Source: Bacteriovoracaceae bacterium UBA4097 (GTDB taxonomy: Bacteria; Bdellovibrionota; Bacteriovoracia; Bacteriovoracales; Bacteriovoracaceae). From it: a stretch of 18,917 bases of DNA. Where the stretch lies: assembly GCA_002381765.1 (NCBI GenBank), contig DFXX01000117.1:13786-32702 (forward strand), written 5' to 3'. Made by a program: the position numbers and the translations under genes. Positions 7,016 through 14,652 of the stretch are shown here, in pieces; position 1 is the stretch's first letter; every line of letters starts with the position of its first letter. The notes under the pieces were generated by a model that was not told the DNA's origin, did not search any database, and worked only from the letters and a program-made list of their open reading frames with translations.

Positions 7016-7972
7016 TTAAGCATTAAGAATTAAATACGAAGTATAAACAATCCATGTTGCAAAAAGCAGCCCACCCACGATGCGGCCTAATTGCTTCTTC
7101 CAAATACAAAATGGCATGCAGAATAATGCAATTGAGAACATGAGCGCAGTATCAAACTTTGCTAGATGTTCACTCACTGGTAATCCATTGGCAGAAACGA
7201 TACTGGTGATACCAATCACGCTCAAAATATTGAAAATATTTGATCCCACCACGTTCCCAATAGCGATATCTCTTTCCCCTTTTAGTGTCGCAGCTACAGA
7301 AGTAGCGACTTCAGGTAAAGAGGTTCCTGCAGCAATAATAGTGAGTCCAATGACGGCTTCACTCCAACCGAGAAGCCTTGCTCCCAGAACGGCACCATCA
7401 ACGAAGTAGTTGGCTCCAAGCACCAGTGCTCCAAGACCAAAGATAAGAATGAGTAGATCTTTACCTAAATTTCCTTCCCCTGAAAATTCTGTTTCGTATT
7501 CTGTATCTGAGTCTTTACCCTTAACTGCTAATCTCACCTGAAGAAGAATATATAAAACAATTCCCGCTGTTAAAAATGCTCCCTCTGTTCTGGAGATAGA
7601 ATAGTCCTGAGAGAAGAGAAATAAACAAAGAGAGGATATCACCATGATGGGAATATCTATCCTGATTAGCTGAGAAGAAACGAATAAGGGTTTGATAAGA
7701 GAACAGAGTCCTAGAATGAAGGCAACGTTGAAGATATTTGATCCCACGACATTACCCATCGCAATGTCTGAGTTACCTTGAAGCACGGCCATAATACTCA
7801 CTGCTAGCTCTGGAGCCGAAGTACCGAAAGCGACAACTGTAAGACCGATGATAACTGGCGAGATGCCGAATCGACGTGCCAAGTGTGAAGCTGACTGCAC
7901 AAAAAGATTTGCCCCCCAACTTAAAACAAAACCTCCGCCGATTAAATATGCAATAACCTTAATGATATCCAT
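7016..7972 (-). CDS. Sodium/calcium antiporter, CaCA family (YrbG-like)
   Basis: This is a 318-residue integral inner-membrane protein with about ten hydrophobic segments in two inverted halves, as expected for the family. Both alpha repeats are intact. The first has GTSAPEL (50-56, key Glu55) followed by GNVVGSNIFN (73-82). The second has GTSLPEV (216-222, key Glu221) followed by GNVVGSNIFN (239-248). These acidic residues bind Ca2+ and Na+. An acidic cytoplasmic loop (DSDTEYETEFSGE, about 154-166) separates the halves. Function: Ca2+ extrusion coupled to Na+ or H+ entry; ion specificity cannot be read. AAAGGA lies about 10 bases before the ATG. It is a single-gene unit that stands next to a gene for a putative calcium-binding surface protein, which may be chance. 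Confidence 0.93.
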   Translation of the reverse strand: MDIIKVIAYLIGGGFVLSWGANLFVQSASHLARRFGISPVIIGLTVVAFGTSAPELAVSIMAVLQGNSDIAMGNVVGSNIFNVAFILGLCSLIKPLFVSSQLIRIDIPIMVISSLCLFLFSQDYSISRTEGAFLTAGIVLYILLQVRLAVKGKDSDTEYETEFSGEGNLGKDLLILIFGLGALVLGANYFVDGAVLGARLLGWSEAVIGLTIIAAGTSLPEVATSVAATLKGERDIAIGNVVGSNIFNILSVIGITSIVSANGLPVSEHLAKFDTALMFSIALFCMPFCIWKKQLGRIVGGLLFATWIVYTSYLILNA

Positions 7973-8189
7973 GTCGATAAAGTCCTTTCTGAAAAGCTTT
8001 TAAGTCTTATCATAGCTTGGAGTTGAGGAATTGTGAAACCCATGATTGGATCAGTTTCTGTGTGACTCGACTAAGACGCGCCGCCTTCTTGAATTCAATT
8101 ATAAAATTAGAGTCCTATTTATTGACTCATATCATTTTTAAAGAAGATCACTTCTGAGAGCCTGATGGTACACACACCGAGGAGGAAAA

Positions 8190-10721
8190 ATGATTCAAAC
8201 CCATAGGGCTATGGATTTGCCCTTAAGAGAGACCCAGTTTACCGATGAATTTTCAAAAGAAGTTTTTGAAATGACTTACAAGTACGCTGGTGAGAATGAT
8301 GTAAATGATAGGCATTTGGCCATCGCAAAAGATATTGCCTCAGTTGAAAGTGAGGAAGTTCAGACGTATTGGACCGAGAGATTTCTTGATCTTCTGGAGG
8401 ATTTTAAGTTTCTTCCAGGTGGAAGAATTACTTCAAACGCGGGAACGGGGCTTAAGGGCACTACTTATATTAACTGCTTTGTAAGTGGCTTCAGAGGAGA
8501 AAATCAGGATTCAATGGAATCCATTATGGATGAATTGAAAAGACAGGCACTGATTTTAAAATCCGAAGGGGGTTACGGCTTCTGTGCAGATGTTATGAGA
8601 CCCAGAGGTGCTTATGTGGATGGAATCGGGGGAGATTCCCCAGGTGCAGTGAAATTATTAGATATGTGGGATACTCAGAGTGCTGTCATTACCTCTGGAA
8701 GTGGCTTTAAGAAAAGTTCTTCCAAAGGAAAGCAGAAAATCCGCAAGGGTGCTCAGATGGTCACCATGTCGGTTTTCCATCCCGATATCGAAGAATTTAT
8801 TACTGCCAAACAGACCTCCGGCAGACTTACAAAATTTAATATGTCAGTTCTTGTGACCGATGATTTTATGAGCGCTGTTGAAAATCATCTTCCATGGAAT
8901 CTTGTTTTTCCGGATATAGAAAAAGCGAAAGATGAATATGATAAATTTTGGGATGGAAATATTGCTCTCTGGAAAGAGAGAGGTTTTCCGATCAGAGTCT
9001 ATAAAACCTTTCAAGATGCAACTGAATTATGGGATCTCATTACCTATTCCACATATACCCGGAATGAGCCGGGAGTGCTTTTTCAGGACACCATTAATCG
9101 CTTAAACAATCTCTATTATGCTGAACATATCAATGCCACCAATCCTTGCGGAGAGCAAGTCCTGCCAGTTGGGGGAAGTTGCTTATTAGGATCACTCAAT
9201 CTCACGCAGTTTGTAGCTCCAGAAAAGCAAGATTGGGATTATGAAAAGTTTAAATCATTTATCCCGGTGGCAGTACGATTTCTTGATAATGTAAATGATC
9301 GCACCAAGGTACCTCTTAAAGAGCAGGCGCAGAATCTTACAGATAAAAGAAGAGTGGGGTTGGGGATTTTGGGATATGGGTCTGCGCTCATGATGATGAA
9401 GGTGAGGTATGGCTCACCAGAGGCCCTCAAGCTTACAGATAAACTTAGCTCATTTATTATGAATGAAGCCTATAAAGCTTCTTCATTGATAGCTAAAGAG
9501 AAAGGTCCCTTCAAACTTTTTGACCGAGAAAAATATCTTAATGGTGAGTTTGTAAAAAATCTCTCTCCCGATGTGAAAGAACTTATCGCCAAGTATGGAA
9601 TGAGAAATAGCCATCTTCTCTCTATCCAGCCCACTGGTAATAGTTCGGTTCTTGCTAATAATGTCTCCGGGGGACTTGAGCCTCTTTTTATGACCGATTA
9701 TATTCGCACAGTTGTTCAGCCCTTTGCGCCAGAAGGGCTCTCGCTGCCTAAGAATATTAATTGGTCTGAGCGCTCTTTCTCTCACGAGGGAAGTCTTTCC
9801 TGGAAGTGGATCACGGAAGGTGATGAGCCTATGCTGTCTACTATCTATCAGGGAAGTGTATATAAGATTGACCAATCCAGGGGGCTTCTTCGTGAGTCTC
9901 CTGTAAGAGATTATGCGGTAGCCTTCCATATGAATCAGGGAAGCTGGGATCCCAATGCCGAGTGGGCGGCTACTTCTTATCAATTGGGTATCGATGATCA
10001 TGTGAAGACCATGGAAGTTCTGGCCAAATACATCGACTCCGCCATGTCTAAGACAGTTAATATACCAAAGGATTATCCCTTTGAGGACTTCAAGCGTCTC
10101 TATACCGATGTTTATAAAACTGGGACCATTAAAGGATGCACCAGTTACCGCGAAGGCACTATGGCCTTTGTGCTTTCAACTAAAAAAAGTGAAGAAGATA
10201 TTGAAGCTATTCCTCGTACCAAGGCCATCGTGAGACCTAAGGAGCTCATCTGTGATATTCATCAGATTATATCTCAGAATCAAAAATGGGTTGTGTTGGT
10301 TGGTCTTTATGGGAAGGATCCCTTTGAGGTCTTCGCACTGAAGCAGCAGTCACTTCATCTGCCTGCCTATCTCGAGCAGGGGAGATTAATTAAGCAGCGC
10401 TCTGGCCACTACAATCTTCTCACTCCTGATGGATGGATGCTGGATGATATCAGCCGCTTTTTCGAATCGGATGAGCAGGAGGCCTTAACCAGAATGATCT
10501 CTACTGCTCTAAGACATGGGGCCGATATTGAATTTATCGTGAATCAACTCTTTAAAGCGGAAGGAAATATTACTTCTTTTGCTAAGGCCATTGGAAGAAC
10601 CCTTAAACATTATGTGACTGAAATAAAGTTCACCATCTGCTCTGCTTGCAAGGGGAGCAATATTCGACTCCAGGAAGGATGTTTTGTCTGCAATGATTGC
10701 GGTTCGAGTAAGTGTGAATGA
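8190..10721 (+). CDS. nrdJ: Adenosylcobalamin-dependent ribonucleotide reductase (class II)
   Basis: The 843-residue enzyme reduces ribonucleotides to deoxyribonucleotides using a B12-generated thiyl radical, independently of oxygen. The barrel residues are in place: Cys96 (NCFV) and Cys331 (GSCLLGSLNL) as the redox pair, and NPCGEQ with Asn318, thiyl Cys320 and Glu322. PTGNSS follows later, as in the family. The C-terminus has a Zn-ribbon/thiol-transfer tail with Cys817, 820, 831, 834, 837 and 842. I see no N-terminal ATP-cone. There is no radical-generating NrdB or NrdG partner beside it, as expected for class II. AGGAGG (8180-8185) is 4 bases before the ATG. The 217 bases upstream hold no recognisable NrdR box or cobalamin riboswitch. 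Confidence 0.96.
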   Translation: MIQTHRAMDLPLRETQFTDEFSKEVFEMTYKYAGENDVNDRHLAIAKDIASVESEEVQTYWTERFLDLLEDFKFLPGGRITSNAGTGLKGTTYINCFVSGFRGENQDSMESIMDELKRQALILKSEGGYGFCADVMRPRGAYVDGIGGDSPGAVKLLDMWDTQSAVITSGSGFKKSSSKGKQKIRKGAQMVTMSVFHPDIEEFITAKQTSGRLTKFNMSVLVTDDFMSAVENHLPWNLVFPDIEKAKDEYDKFWDGNIALWKERGFPIRVYKTFQDATELWDLITYSTYTRNEPGVLFQDTINRLNNLYYAEHINATNPCGEQVLPVGGSCLLGSLNLTQFVAPEKQDWDYEKFKSFIPVAVRFLDNVNDRTKVPLKEQAQNLTDKRRVGLGILGYGSALMMMKVRYGSPEALKLTDKLSSFIMNEAYKASSLIAKEKGPFKLFDREKYLNGEFVKNLSPDVKELIAKYGMRNSHLLSIQPTGNSSVLANNVSGGLEPLFMTDYIRTVVQPFAPEGLSLPKNINWSERSFSHEGSLSWKWITEGDEPMLSTIYQGSVYKIDQSRGLLRESPVRDYAVAFHMNQGSWDPNAEWAATSYQLGIDDHVKTMEVLAKYIDSAMSKTVNIPKDYPFEDFKRLYTDVYKTGTIKGCTSYREGTMAFVLSTKKSEEDIEAIPRTKAIVRPKELICDIHQIISQNQKWVVLVGLYGKDPFEVFALKQQSLHLPAYLEQGRLIKQRSGHYNLLTPDGWMLDDISRFFESDEQEALTRMISTALRHGADIEFIVNQLFKAEGNITSFAKAIGRTLKHYVTEIKFTICSACKGSNIRLQEGCFVCNDCGSSKCE

Positions 10722-10750
10722 AAAAAAAAGCCTCCGAAAGGAGGCTTTTT
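10721..10750. terminator. Bidirectional rho-independent terminator shared by nrdJ and tRNA-Gly
   Basis: AGCCTCC (10729-10735), a GAAA loop, and GGAGGCT (10740-10746) form a strong stem flanked by A9 on the left and T5 on the right. It begins at the last base of the nrdJ stop codon and also ends the minus-strand tRNA transcript. Confidence 0.92.
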
Positions 10751-10767
10751 AATTTGGTAAAAAATTT

Positions 10768-10843
10768 TGGAGCGGGCAACCAGATTCGAACTGGCGACCT
10801 TCTGCATGGCAAGCAGACGCTCTACCAACTGAGCTATACCCGC
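10768..10843 (-). tRNA. tRNA-Gly (anticodon GCC)
   Basis: The minus strand folds as a complete cloverleaf. The acceptor stem is GCGGGTA/TGCCCGC, the D arm is GCTC...GAGC, the anticodon stem is CTGC/GCAG around the loop TTGCCAT (anticodon GCC), and the T arm contains GTTCGAATC. The discriminator base is U and the 3' CCA is encoded in the DNA. It reads glycine codons GGC/GGU. Confidence 0.97.
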
Positions 10844-10864
10844 ATGAATTCAAAAGTGCTGCTC

Positions 10865-10893
10865 ATATTAAAAAACACTCGCAAATTTGTCAA
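10865..10893 (-). promoter_or_regulatory. Promoter of tRNA-Gly
   Basis: On the minus strand a perfect -35 TTGACA (10893-10888), a 17-base spacer and a -10 TAATAT (10870-10865) precede the tRNA. Initiation near 10858 would give a leader of about 15 bases. It starts 9 bases after the stop codon of the upstream KamA-family gene, so the tRNA need not depend on read-through. Confidence 0.8.
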
Positions 10894-10902
10894 CTGAGTT
10901 CT

Positions 10903-11973
10903 TTAAATATTCTCGGGATAGCTGGTAATTTCCCCATTCATAGTGAGAAGCTGGCCTGAATAGTCAGTGGTTTCAGGATTAAAGGCCGGGATTTTTCCGT
11001 GCCCCCCTGGGACGTCGATGACGTAATGGGGAAGGGCCCAGCCAGGAAGCTCTTTTCTAAGACTGGCGTATATTTTTCGGCCTGTTTGAAGCGGTAAGTA
11101 AAAATGCATACCACCTTTCACAGGATCTGGATGATGAAGATAGTAGGGACGAATCTTAAGTTCAATAAAATGATTAATGAGATTCAAAAGATCCTGGGAA
11201 GTATCATTCACTCCCTTGAGTAGCACGGTTTGAGAAAGTAGCTGAACCGGGGTTTGCGAAAGGGACTTTATGGCCGCTTCTGAATCTGAATCAAACTCTG
11301 AGAGATGATTGGTGTGTATCGCGATACTAATGGTTCGAAATTTTTTGGAGAAAACCGTAAGAAGTTCCAAAAGTCCGGCATCGATTCTCTCCGGAAAGAT
11401 CACCGGATAACGAGTATGGAATCTAATGTCTTTTATTTGAGAAAGCGAGGCAAAGGAATCAAGGTACTTCTTTAATTTCTCGTTGGAGAGTGTGAAGGGA
11501 TCCCCACCGGTGAAGATAATTTCTGTGATCTCAGGATGCTTTTCTATGTAGCTTAAGGTCTCTGAGAATTCCTTTTGAAAGAGTTCATCTTGGGCGTTCA
11601 GCTCATTTTTTCTAAAGCAGTAGCGGCAGTGAACCGGACAAATATTGGTAGCGGTAAAGAGCGCACGGGAAGGATAGCGGTGAATAAGCTGGGGGGCCAT
11701 ATTATAGGCCTTATCCCCAATGGGATCCTTCATACCATTTTGATTTAAAACTTCATCAAGCTCAAGGCCGTCTGGCATAAATTCTCGAGCGAGAGCACCC
11801 TCTGGTCCTTGATCTTTTATCTTCTGAGCAAGCCTCCTGGGAATAAAAAGAGGGTAGGTGCGGGCCACCTCATTGAGTTCTTGCTTAAGCTCCCAGCCCA
11901 GATAACCATAGAGGTCACCGAGACTTCTGAATGATCGACTGAACTCAGTGGTCCAGGGAGTCTCTGGCAGCAT
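10903..11973 (-). CDS. KamA-family radical SAM protein (lysine 2,3-aminomutase-like)
   Basis: The 356-residue protein has the radical SAM cluster motif CPVHCRYC (Cys112, 116, 119). Family features of lysine 2,3-aminomutase are present: LIHRYPSRAL before the cluster, FTGGDPF after it, an Asp in HHPDPVKGG (Asp283), and VIDVPGGHGKIP, with Asp320 and the presumed PLP-binding Lys327. The two Asp correspond to the substrate-lysine-binding residues of clostridial KamA, so a lysine-type substrate is plausible. EpmB, which acts on EF-P, lacks this C-terminal motif. The Cys-rich C-terminal end of classical KamA is missing. Start: ATG 11973 has AAGGA 10 bases upstream. ATG 11994 and GTG 12018 are in frame but lack such a site. 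The gene overlaps the upstream membrane-protein gene by 29 bases. Confidence 0.9.
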   Translation of the reverse strand: MLPETPWTTEFSRSFRSLGDLYGYLGWELKQELNEVARTYPLFIPRRLAQKIKDQGPEGALAREFMPDGLELDEVLNQNGMKDPIGDKAYNMAPQLIHRYPSRALFTATNICPVHCRYCFRKNELNAQDELFQKEFSETLSYIEKHPEITEIIFTGGDPFTLSNEKLKKYLDSFASLSQIKDIRFHTRYPVIFPERIDAGLLELLTVFSKKFRTISIAIHTNHLSEFDSDSEAAIKSLSQTPVQLLSQTVLLKGVNDTSQDLLNLINHFIELKIRPYYLHHPDPVKGGMHFYLPLQTGRKIYASLRKELPGWALPHYVIDVPGGHGKIPAFNPETTDYSGQLLTMNGEITSYPENI

Positions 11974-12208
11974 CTCTTTGGAGTTCCTTTTCATACTGAC
12001 GTTTGTAGATAAACGCACAGGTTCTAATTAGTAGGGCACCATATACGGAAATTCCTAAGAAGTGATAGAGCAGAGTCTTAAAGGGCAGAACCCCCCCCTC
12101 TGAGAGAGTGTAAAGAATCCACTTCAAGAGAACGATATGGGCCACAAAGATTATAAGTTGAACTATTCTTTGGCCGAGATTTTCACGAGTAACGAAATTT
12201 TTTATCAC
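11945..12208 (-). CDS. Small two-helix membrane protein of unknown function
   Basis: The 87-residue product has two hydrophobic helices (IVQLIIFVAHIVLLKWILYT and, later, LLYHFLGISVYGALLIRTCA) and a charged, basic/acidic C-terminus. I know no family for it. GTG 12208 is chosen because AGGAG lies 7 bases upstream and because it overlaps the exonuclease stop as GTGA, a classic translational-coupling arrangement; an ATG at 12229 is in frame but lacks a site. A run of eight G in the sense strand (12098-12091) encodes the Gly-Gly between the helices. The gene lies between an exonuclease and a KamA-family enzyme on one transcript. Confidence 0.75.
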   Translation of the reverse strand: MIKNFVTRENLGQRIVQLIIFVAHIVLLKWILYTLSEGGVLPFKTLLYHFLGISVYGALLIRTCAFIYKRQYEKELQRDAARDSLDH

Positions 12209-13107
12209 TGAATGACTCCTGGCCGCCAATAACTTGCTTCAAGTTTTGAGTAGGCCTTTATTTTCTTCAAAAGAAAAGATTTATTCATGCCGGTTAAGAG
12301 GCATTCTGCAAACAACACTGGTCCCTGAGGAAGAGGCATGAGACCAATCGGTCGCACAGGACGAACTCTTCCCACCGCAGATCCTCCCCGATAATCCAGG
12401 GTGACTAAATGCTTTTGCTGAACCATATCCTTTAAAGCATTGAGTCTCGTAGAGTAGTTAAAGCATTCGTTGCGATCAAAGTTAGAGAGCCTAAAGACAA
12501 AGCTCTTTTCTAAAGCAACTTTATGATCGGCTTCTACCAGAGCAGAGCGGGCCATGATTTTTAAGCAGGCCAGAGTATCCTCGATCGCTACATGGTGATT
12601 GAGAGGAAAACCAAAATATTCGCTAAGAGTTGAGAGTTTAAAATTTTGGGGCTTCTCTTCTCGGTTTTTGTAAATTGCCCGGGCGTAGCGGCAGCTGTCG
12701 AAAACATCCAGAGGAGGAAAGGCAATCTGGAAGTCATGAGAGGCCTTGATGAGATAGCCCAAATCAAAAGTAGAATTATGAGCAATCATGGGATGCCTTC
12801 CCACAAATTCCCAAAACTCTTTCAGAGGTTTTTTTATGGTAGGCGAGGTCTTAAGATCTTCATTTCGTAGGCCATGAAATTGAATGGTAAATTCCGGAAT
12901 CTCGATCAATGGATTGATGAGCTGATGGTAAGTACTTACGACGCCCTCGGCTGTAATTTTTACGGCAGCAATCTCGATGATCTTATCCACCAAGGGTGAC
13001 AGCCCCGTGGTCTCTAAATCCACCGCCACCAGCCCTGAAGGAAAGATCCTTAATAGGGAGGTAAGTTCCTCAGGAGTTATGGCCAGGCTGGATAGACTTC
13101 TTGACAT
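12205..13107 (-). CDS. DEDDh 3'-5' exonuclease with C-terminal WYL-like module
   Basis: Residues about 22-190 of this 300-residue protein form a DnaQ-like exonuclease with all catalytic residues: Asp30 and Glu32 (DLETTG), Asp115 (AHNSTFD), and His172 with Asp177 (HVAIED). This is the fold of the DNA polymerase III epsilon subunit and RNase T. The C-terminal part (about 221-288) resembles a WYL domain: LNALKDMV, LVTLDYRGG, RVRPVRPIGL, PVLFAECL, KSFLLKKI. WYL domains bind nucleic acid or nucleotide ligands. The link to WYL is pattern recognition by eye. Start: ATG 13107 has no Shine-Dalgarno but has TATAAG (13120-13115) 7 bases upstream, so a leaderless message is possible. A TTG at 13149 is an alternative. 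It leads the unit with the membrane protein and the KamA-family gene. Confidence 0.9.
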   Translation of the reverse strand: MSRSLSSLAITPEELTSLLRIFPSGLVAVDLETTGLSPLVDKIIEIAAVKITAEGVVSTYHQLINPLIEIPEFTIQFHGLRNEDLKTSPTIKKPLKEFWEFVGRHPMIAHNSTFDLGYLIKASHDFQIAFPPLDVFDSCRYARAIYKNREEKPQNFKLSTLSEYFGFPLNHHVAIEDTLACLKIMARSALVEADHKVALEKSFVFRLSNFDRNECFNYSTRLNALKDMVQQKHLVTLDYRGGSAVGRVRPVRPIGLMPLPQGPVLFAECLLTGMNKSFLLKKIKAYSKLEASYWRPGVIQ

Positions 13108-13164
13108 AGGGTGTCTTATAGCGTTTTTTGGCCCAATTCGTCCAGTCAAAAGGGCCGCAATTCA

Positions 13165-13195
13165 TTGACATGTGCGCTGCACTTACCCCAATATT
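13165..13195 (+). promoter_or_regulatory. Candidate promoter for lpdA and the E2 gene
   Basis: A perfect -35 TTGACA (13165-13170) is followed, after a long 19-base spacer, by AATATT (13190-13195; 4 of 6 bases). The start would be near 13202, about 38 bases before the lpdA ATG. Confidence 0.4.
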
Positions 13196-13239
13196 TCAGG
13201 ACATTTAAAGAACTCTTGGAAAACAAAAGGATTCTCTTC

Positions 13240-14631
13240 ATGGCCAAAACATTTGATGTGGTCGTTCTCGGTGCTGGTCCCGGCGGTTATGTAGCTGCTA
13301 TTCGTGCTTCTCAACTTGGTAAGAAGGTTGCCATCGTTGAAGCCGACAAACTTGGTGGGGTATGTCTTAACCGTGGATGCATTCCTACTAAGGCCCTTTT
13401 AAAATCTGCTCATTCTGTTCACGAAGTCGCCGATCTCAAGGGATTGGGGATCAACGTGGATCTTAAGGGACTTGATTCAACCGTGGCTGTTAAGCGCGCC
13501 AATGAGATCGCGAGTAATATGTCTAAGGGCATCGCCTTCTTGATGAAGAAAAATAAGATTGAAGTCTTCAGTGGAAAGGGTATTTTTAAATCGGCCAAGG
13601 TGATCGAAGTCACTCTAAATGATGGAAAAAAAGAAGAGCTTAACGCCGGCAATGTAATCATTGCAACTGGAGCTAAGTATCGTTCATTCCCAGGACTTGA
13701 GCATGATGGCAAGCGCCTGATCGGTGCTTGGGAAGCCCTGAAGATTGAGAAGCTTCCAAAGTCGATCGGTATCGTAGGAGCTGGGGCGATAGGAGTGGAA
13801 TTTGCTTACTTCTGGAATGCCTTTGGCGTCGATGTTCATATCTTTGAAATGCAAAAGAATCTTCTTCCCATTGAAGATACCGATGCTTCAAAAGAAGTGG
13901 AAAAAGCCTATAAAAAATATGGTATAAAACTCAGCCTTGGCATTGAGGGCATTACTGCAAAAAACAATGGTAAGGATGTCACTTTCACTGTGACTGAAAA
14001 TGGTAAAAAAACAGAGCATACCTTTGAAATGGGTCTAATCGCAGTTGGCATGACGGGAAATATTGAAGGCTTTGGTCTTGATAAGGCCGGTGTTGCTACT
14101 GATCGCGGGTTCATTAAAGTGAATGAAATGTATGAAACAACCGCTAAGGGTGTATATGCCATTGGGGACGTTTCTGGACCTCCGCTTCTTGCTCACGCAG
14201 CTTCCCATGAAGGTGTGGTCGCTGCTGAACATCTGGCCGGTAAGCACCCCCATGCTATCGATAAAATGAATATCGCAGGCTGTACTTATTGCCAGCCACA
14301 AGTAGCTTCAGTTGGTTACACTGAGCGCGCTCTTAAAGAGAAGGGCATCGAGTTTAAAGTTGGTAAGGCCCCATTCATGGCCAATGGTAAGGCCATTGCC
14401 TCGAATGAAAAAGATGGTTTCATCAAAGTTCTTACAGGAAAGCATGGTGAACTTTTGGGTGCGCACATCGTGGGTACTCATGCTACTGAACTTATTCATG
14501 AATACGTTCTCTTCCGTCAAATGGAGGGAATCGATGAAGAAATTTTCGCTACTATCCACCCGCATCCGACTCTCGGAGAATTCCTGGGAGAAGCAGTCAT
14601 GGCGGCCAAAGGTAGAGCTTTAAACCTATAG
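13240..14631 (+). CDS. lpdA: Dihydrolipoyl dehydrogenase (E3)
   Basis: The 463-residue flavoprotein reoxidises dihydrolipoamide in 2-oxoacid dehydrogenase complexes, passing electrons to NAD+. The FAD-binding GAGPGG is at 11-16, the redox disulfide is Cys42-Cys47 (CLNRGC), and the NAD-binding GAGAIG lies near residue 185. AIGDV marks the second FAD contact, and the C-terminal HPHPT gives the catalytic His442 with Glu447 nearby. Length is normal for the family. ATG 13240 (MAKTFDVVVLG) is chosen because the FAD fold begins right there and AAAGG lies 9 bases upstream; the frame is open further upstream but the extra 43 residues look like non-coding sequence. The E2 gene follows after 21 bases. 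Confidence 0.97.
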   Translation: MAKTFDVVVLGAGPGGYVAAIRASQLGKKVAIVEADKLGGVCLNRGCIPTKALLKSAHSVHEVADLKGLGINVDLKGLDSTVAVKRANEIASNMSKGIAFLMKKNKIEVFSGKGIFKSAKVIEVTLNDGKKEELNAGNVIIATGAKYRSFPGLEHDGKRLIGAWEALKIEKLPKSIGIVGAGAIGVEFAYFWNAFGVDVHIFEMQKNLLPIEDTDASKEVEKAYKKYGIKLSLGIEGITAKNNGKDVTFTVTENGKKTEHTFEMGLIAVGMTGNIEGFGLDKAGVATDRGFIKVNEMYETTAKGVYAIGDVSGPPLLAHAASHEGVVAAEHLAGKHPHAIDKMNIAGCTYCQPQVASVGYTERALKEKGIEFKVGKAPFMANGKAIASNEKDGFIKVLTGKHGELLGAHIVGTHATELIHEYVLFRQMEGIDEEIFATIHPHPTLGEFLGEAVMAAKGRALNL

Positions 14632-14652
14632 TGATTTTTTAAGGAGATAGTT

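Noticed and set aside
7973..8189. Cobalamin riboswitch or NrdR box upstream of nrdJ
   Set aside because: A B12-dependent enzyme makes this worth looking for, but I found no B12-box-like sequence and no NrdR-type 16-base palindrome in the 217 bases.
9483..10001. 172-codon open frame antisense to nrdJ
   Set aside because: It is wholly inside the conserved nrdJ coding region, has no ribosome-binding site and no recognisable protein features.
10768..10843. tRNA-Gly as an attachment site of a mobile element
   Set aside because: No repeated tRNA 3' end, integrase or phage-like gene is visible; the flanking genes are ordinary chromosomal ones.
12009..12018. GTG 12018 as the start of the KamA-family gene
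   Set aside because: No Shine-Dalgarno precedes it, and it would deepen the overlap with the membrane-protein gene; ATG 11973 has AAGGA at a good distance and fits the family N-terminus better. ATG 11994 cannot be excluded.
13111..13239. N-terminal 43-residue extension of lpdA
   Set aside because: The FAD fold starts at ATG 13240, which has its own ribosome-binding site, and the upstream bases hold the promoter candidates of the divergent units.
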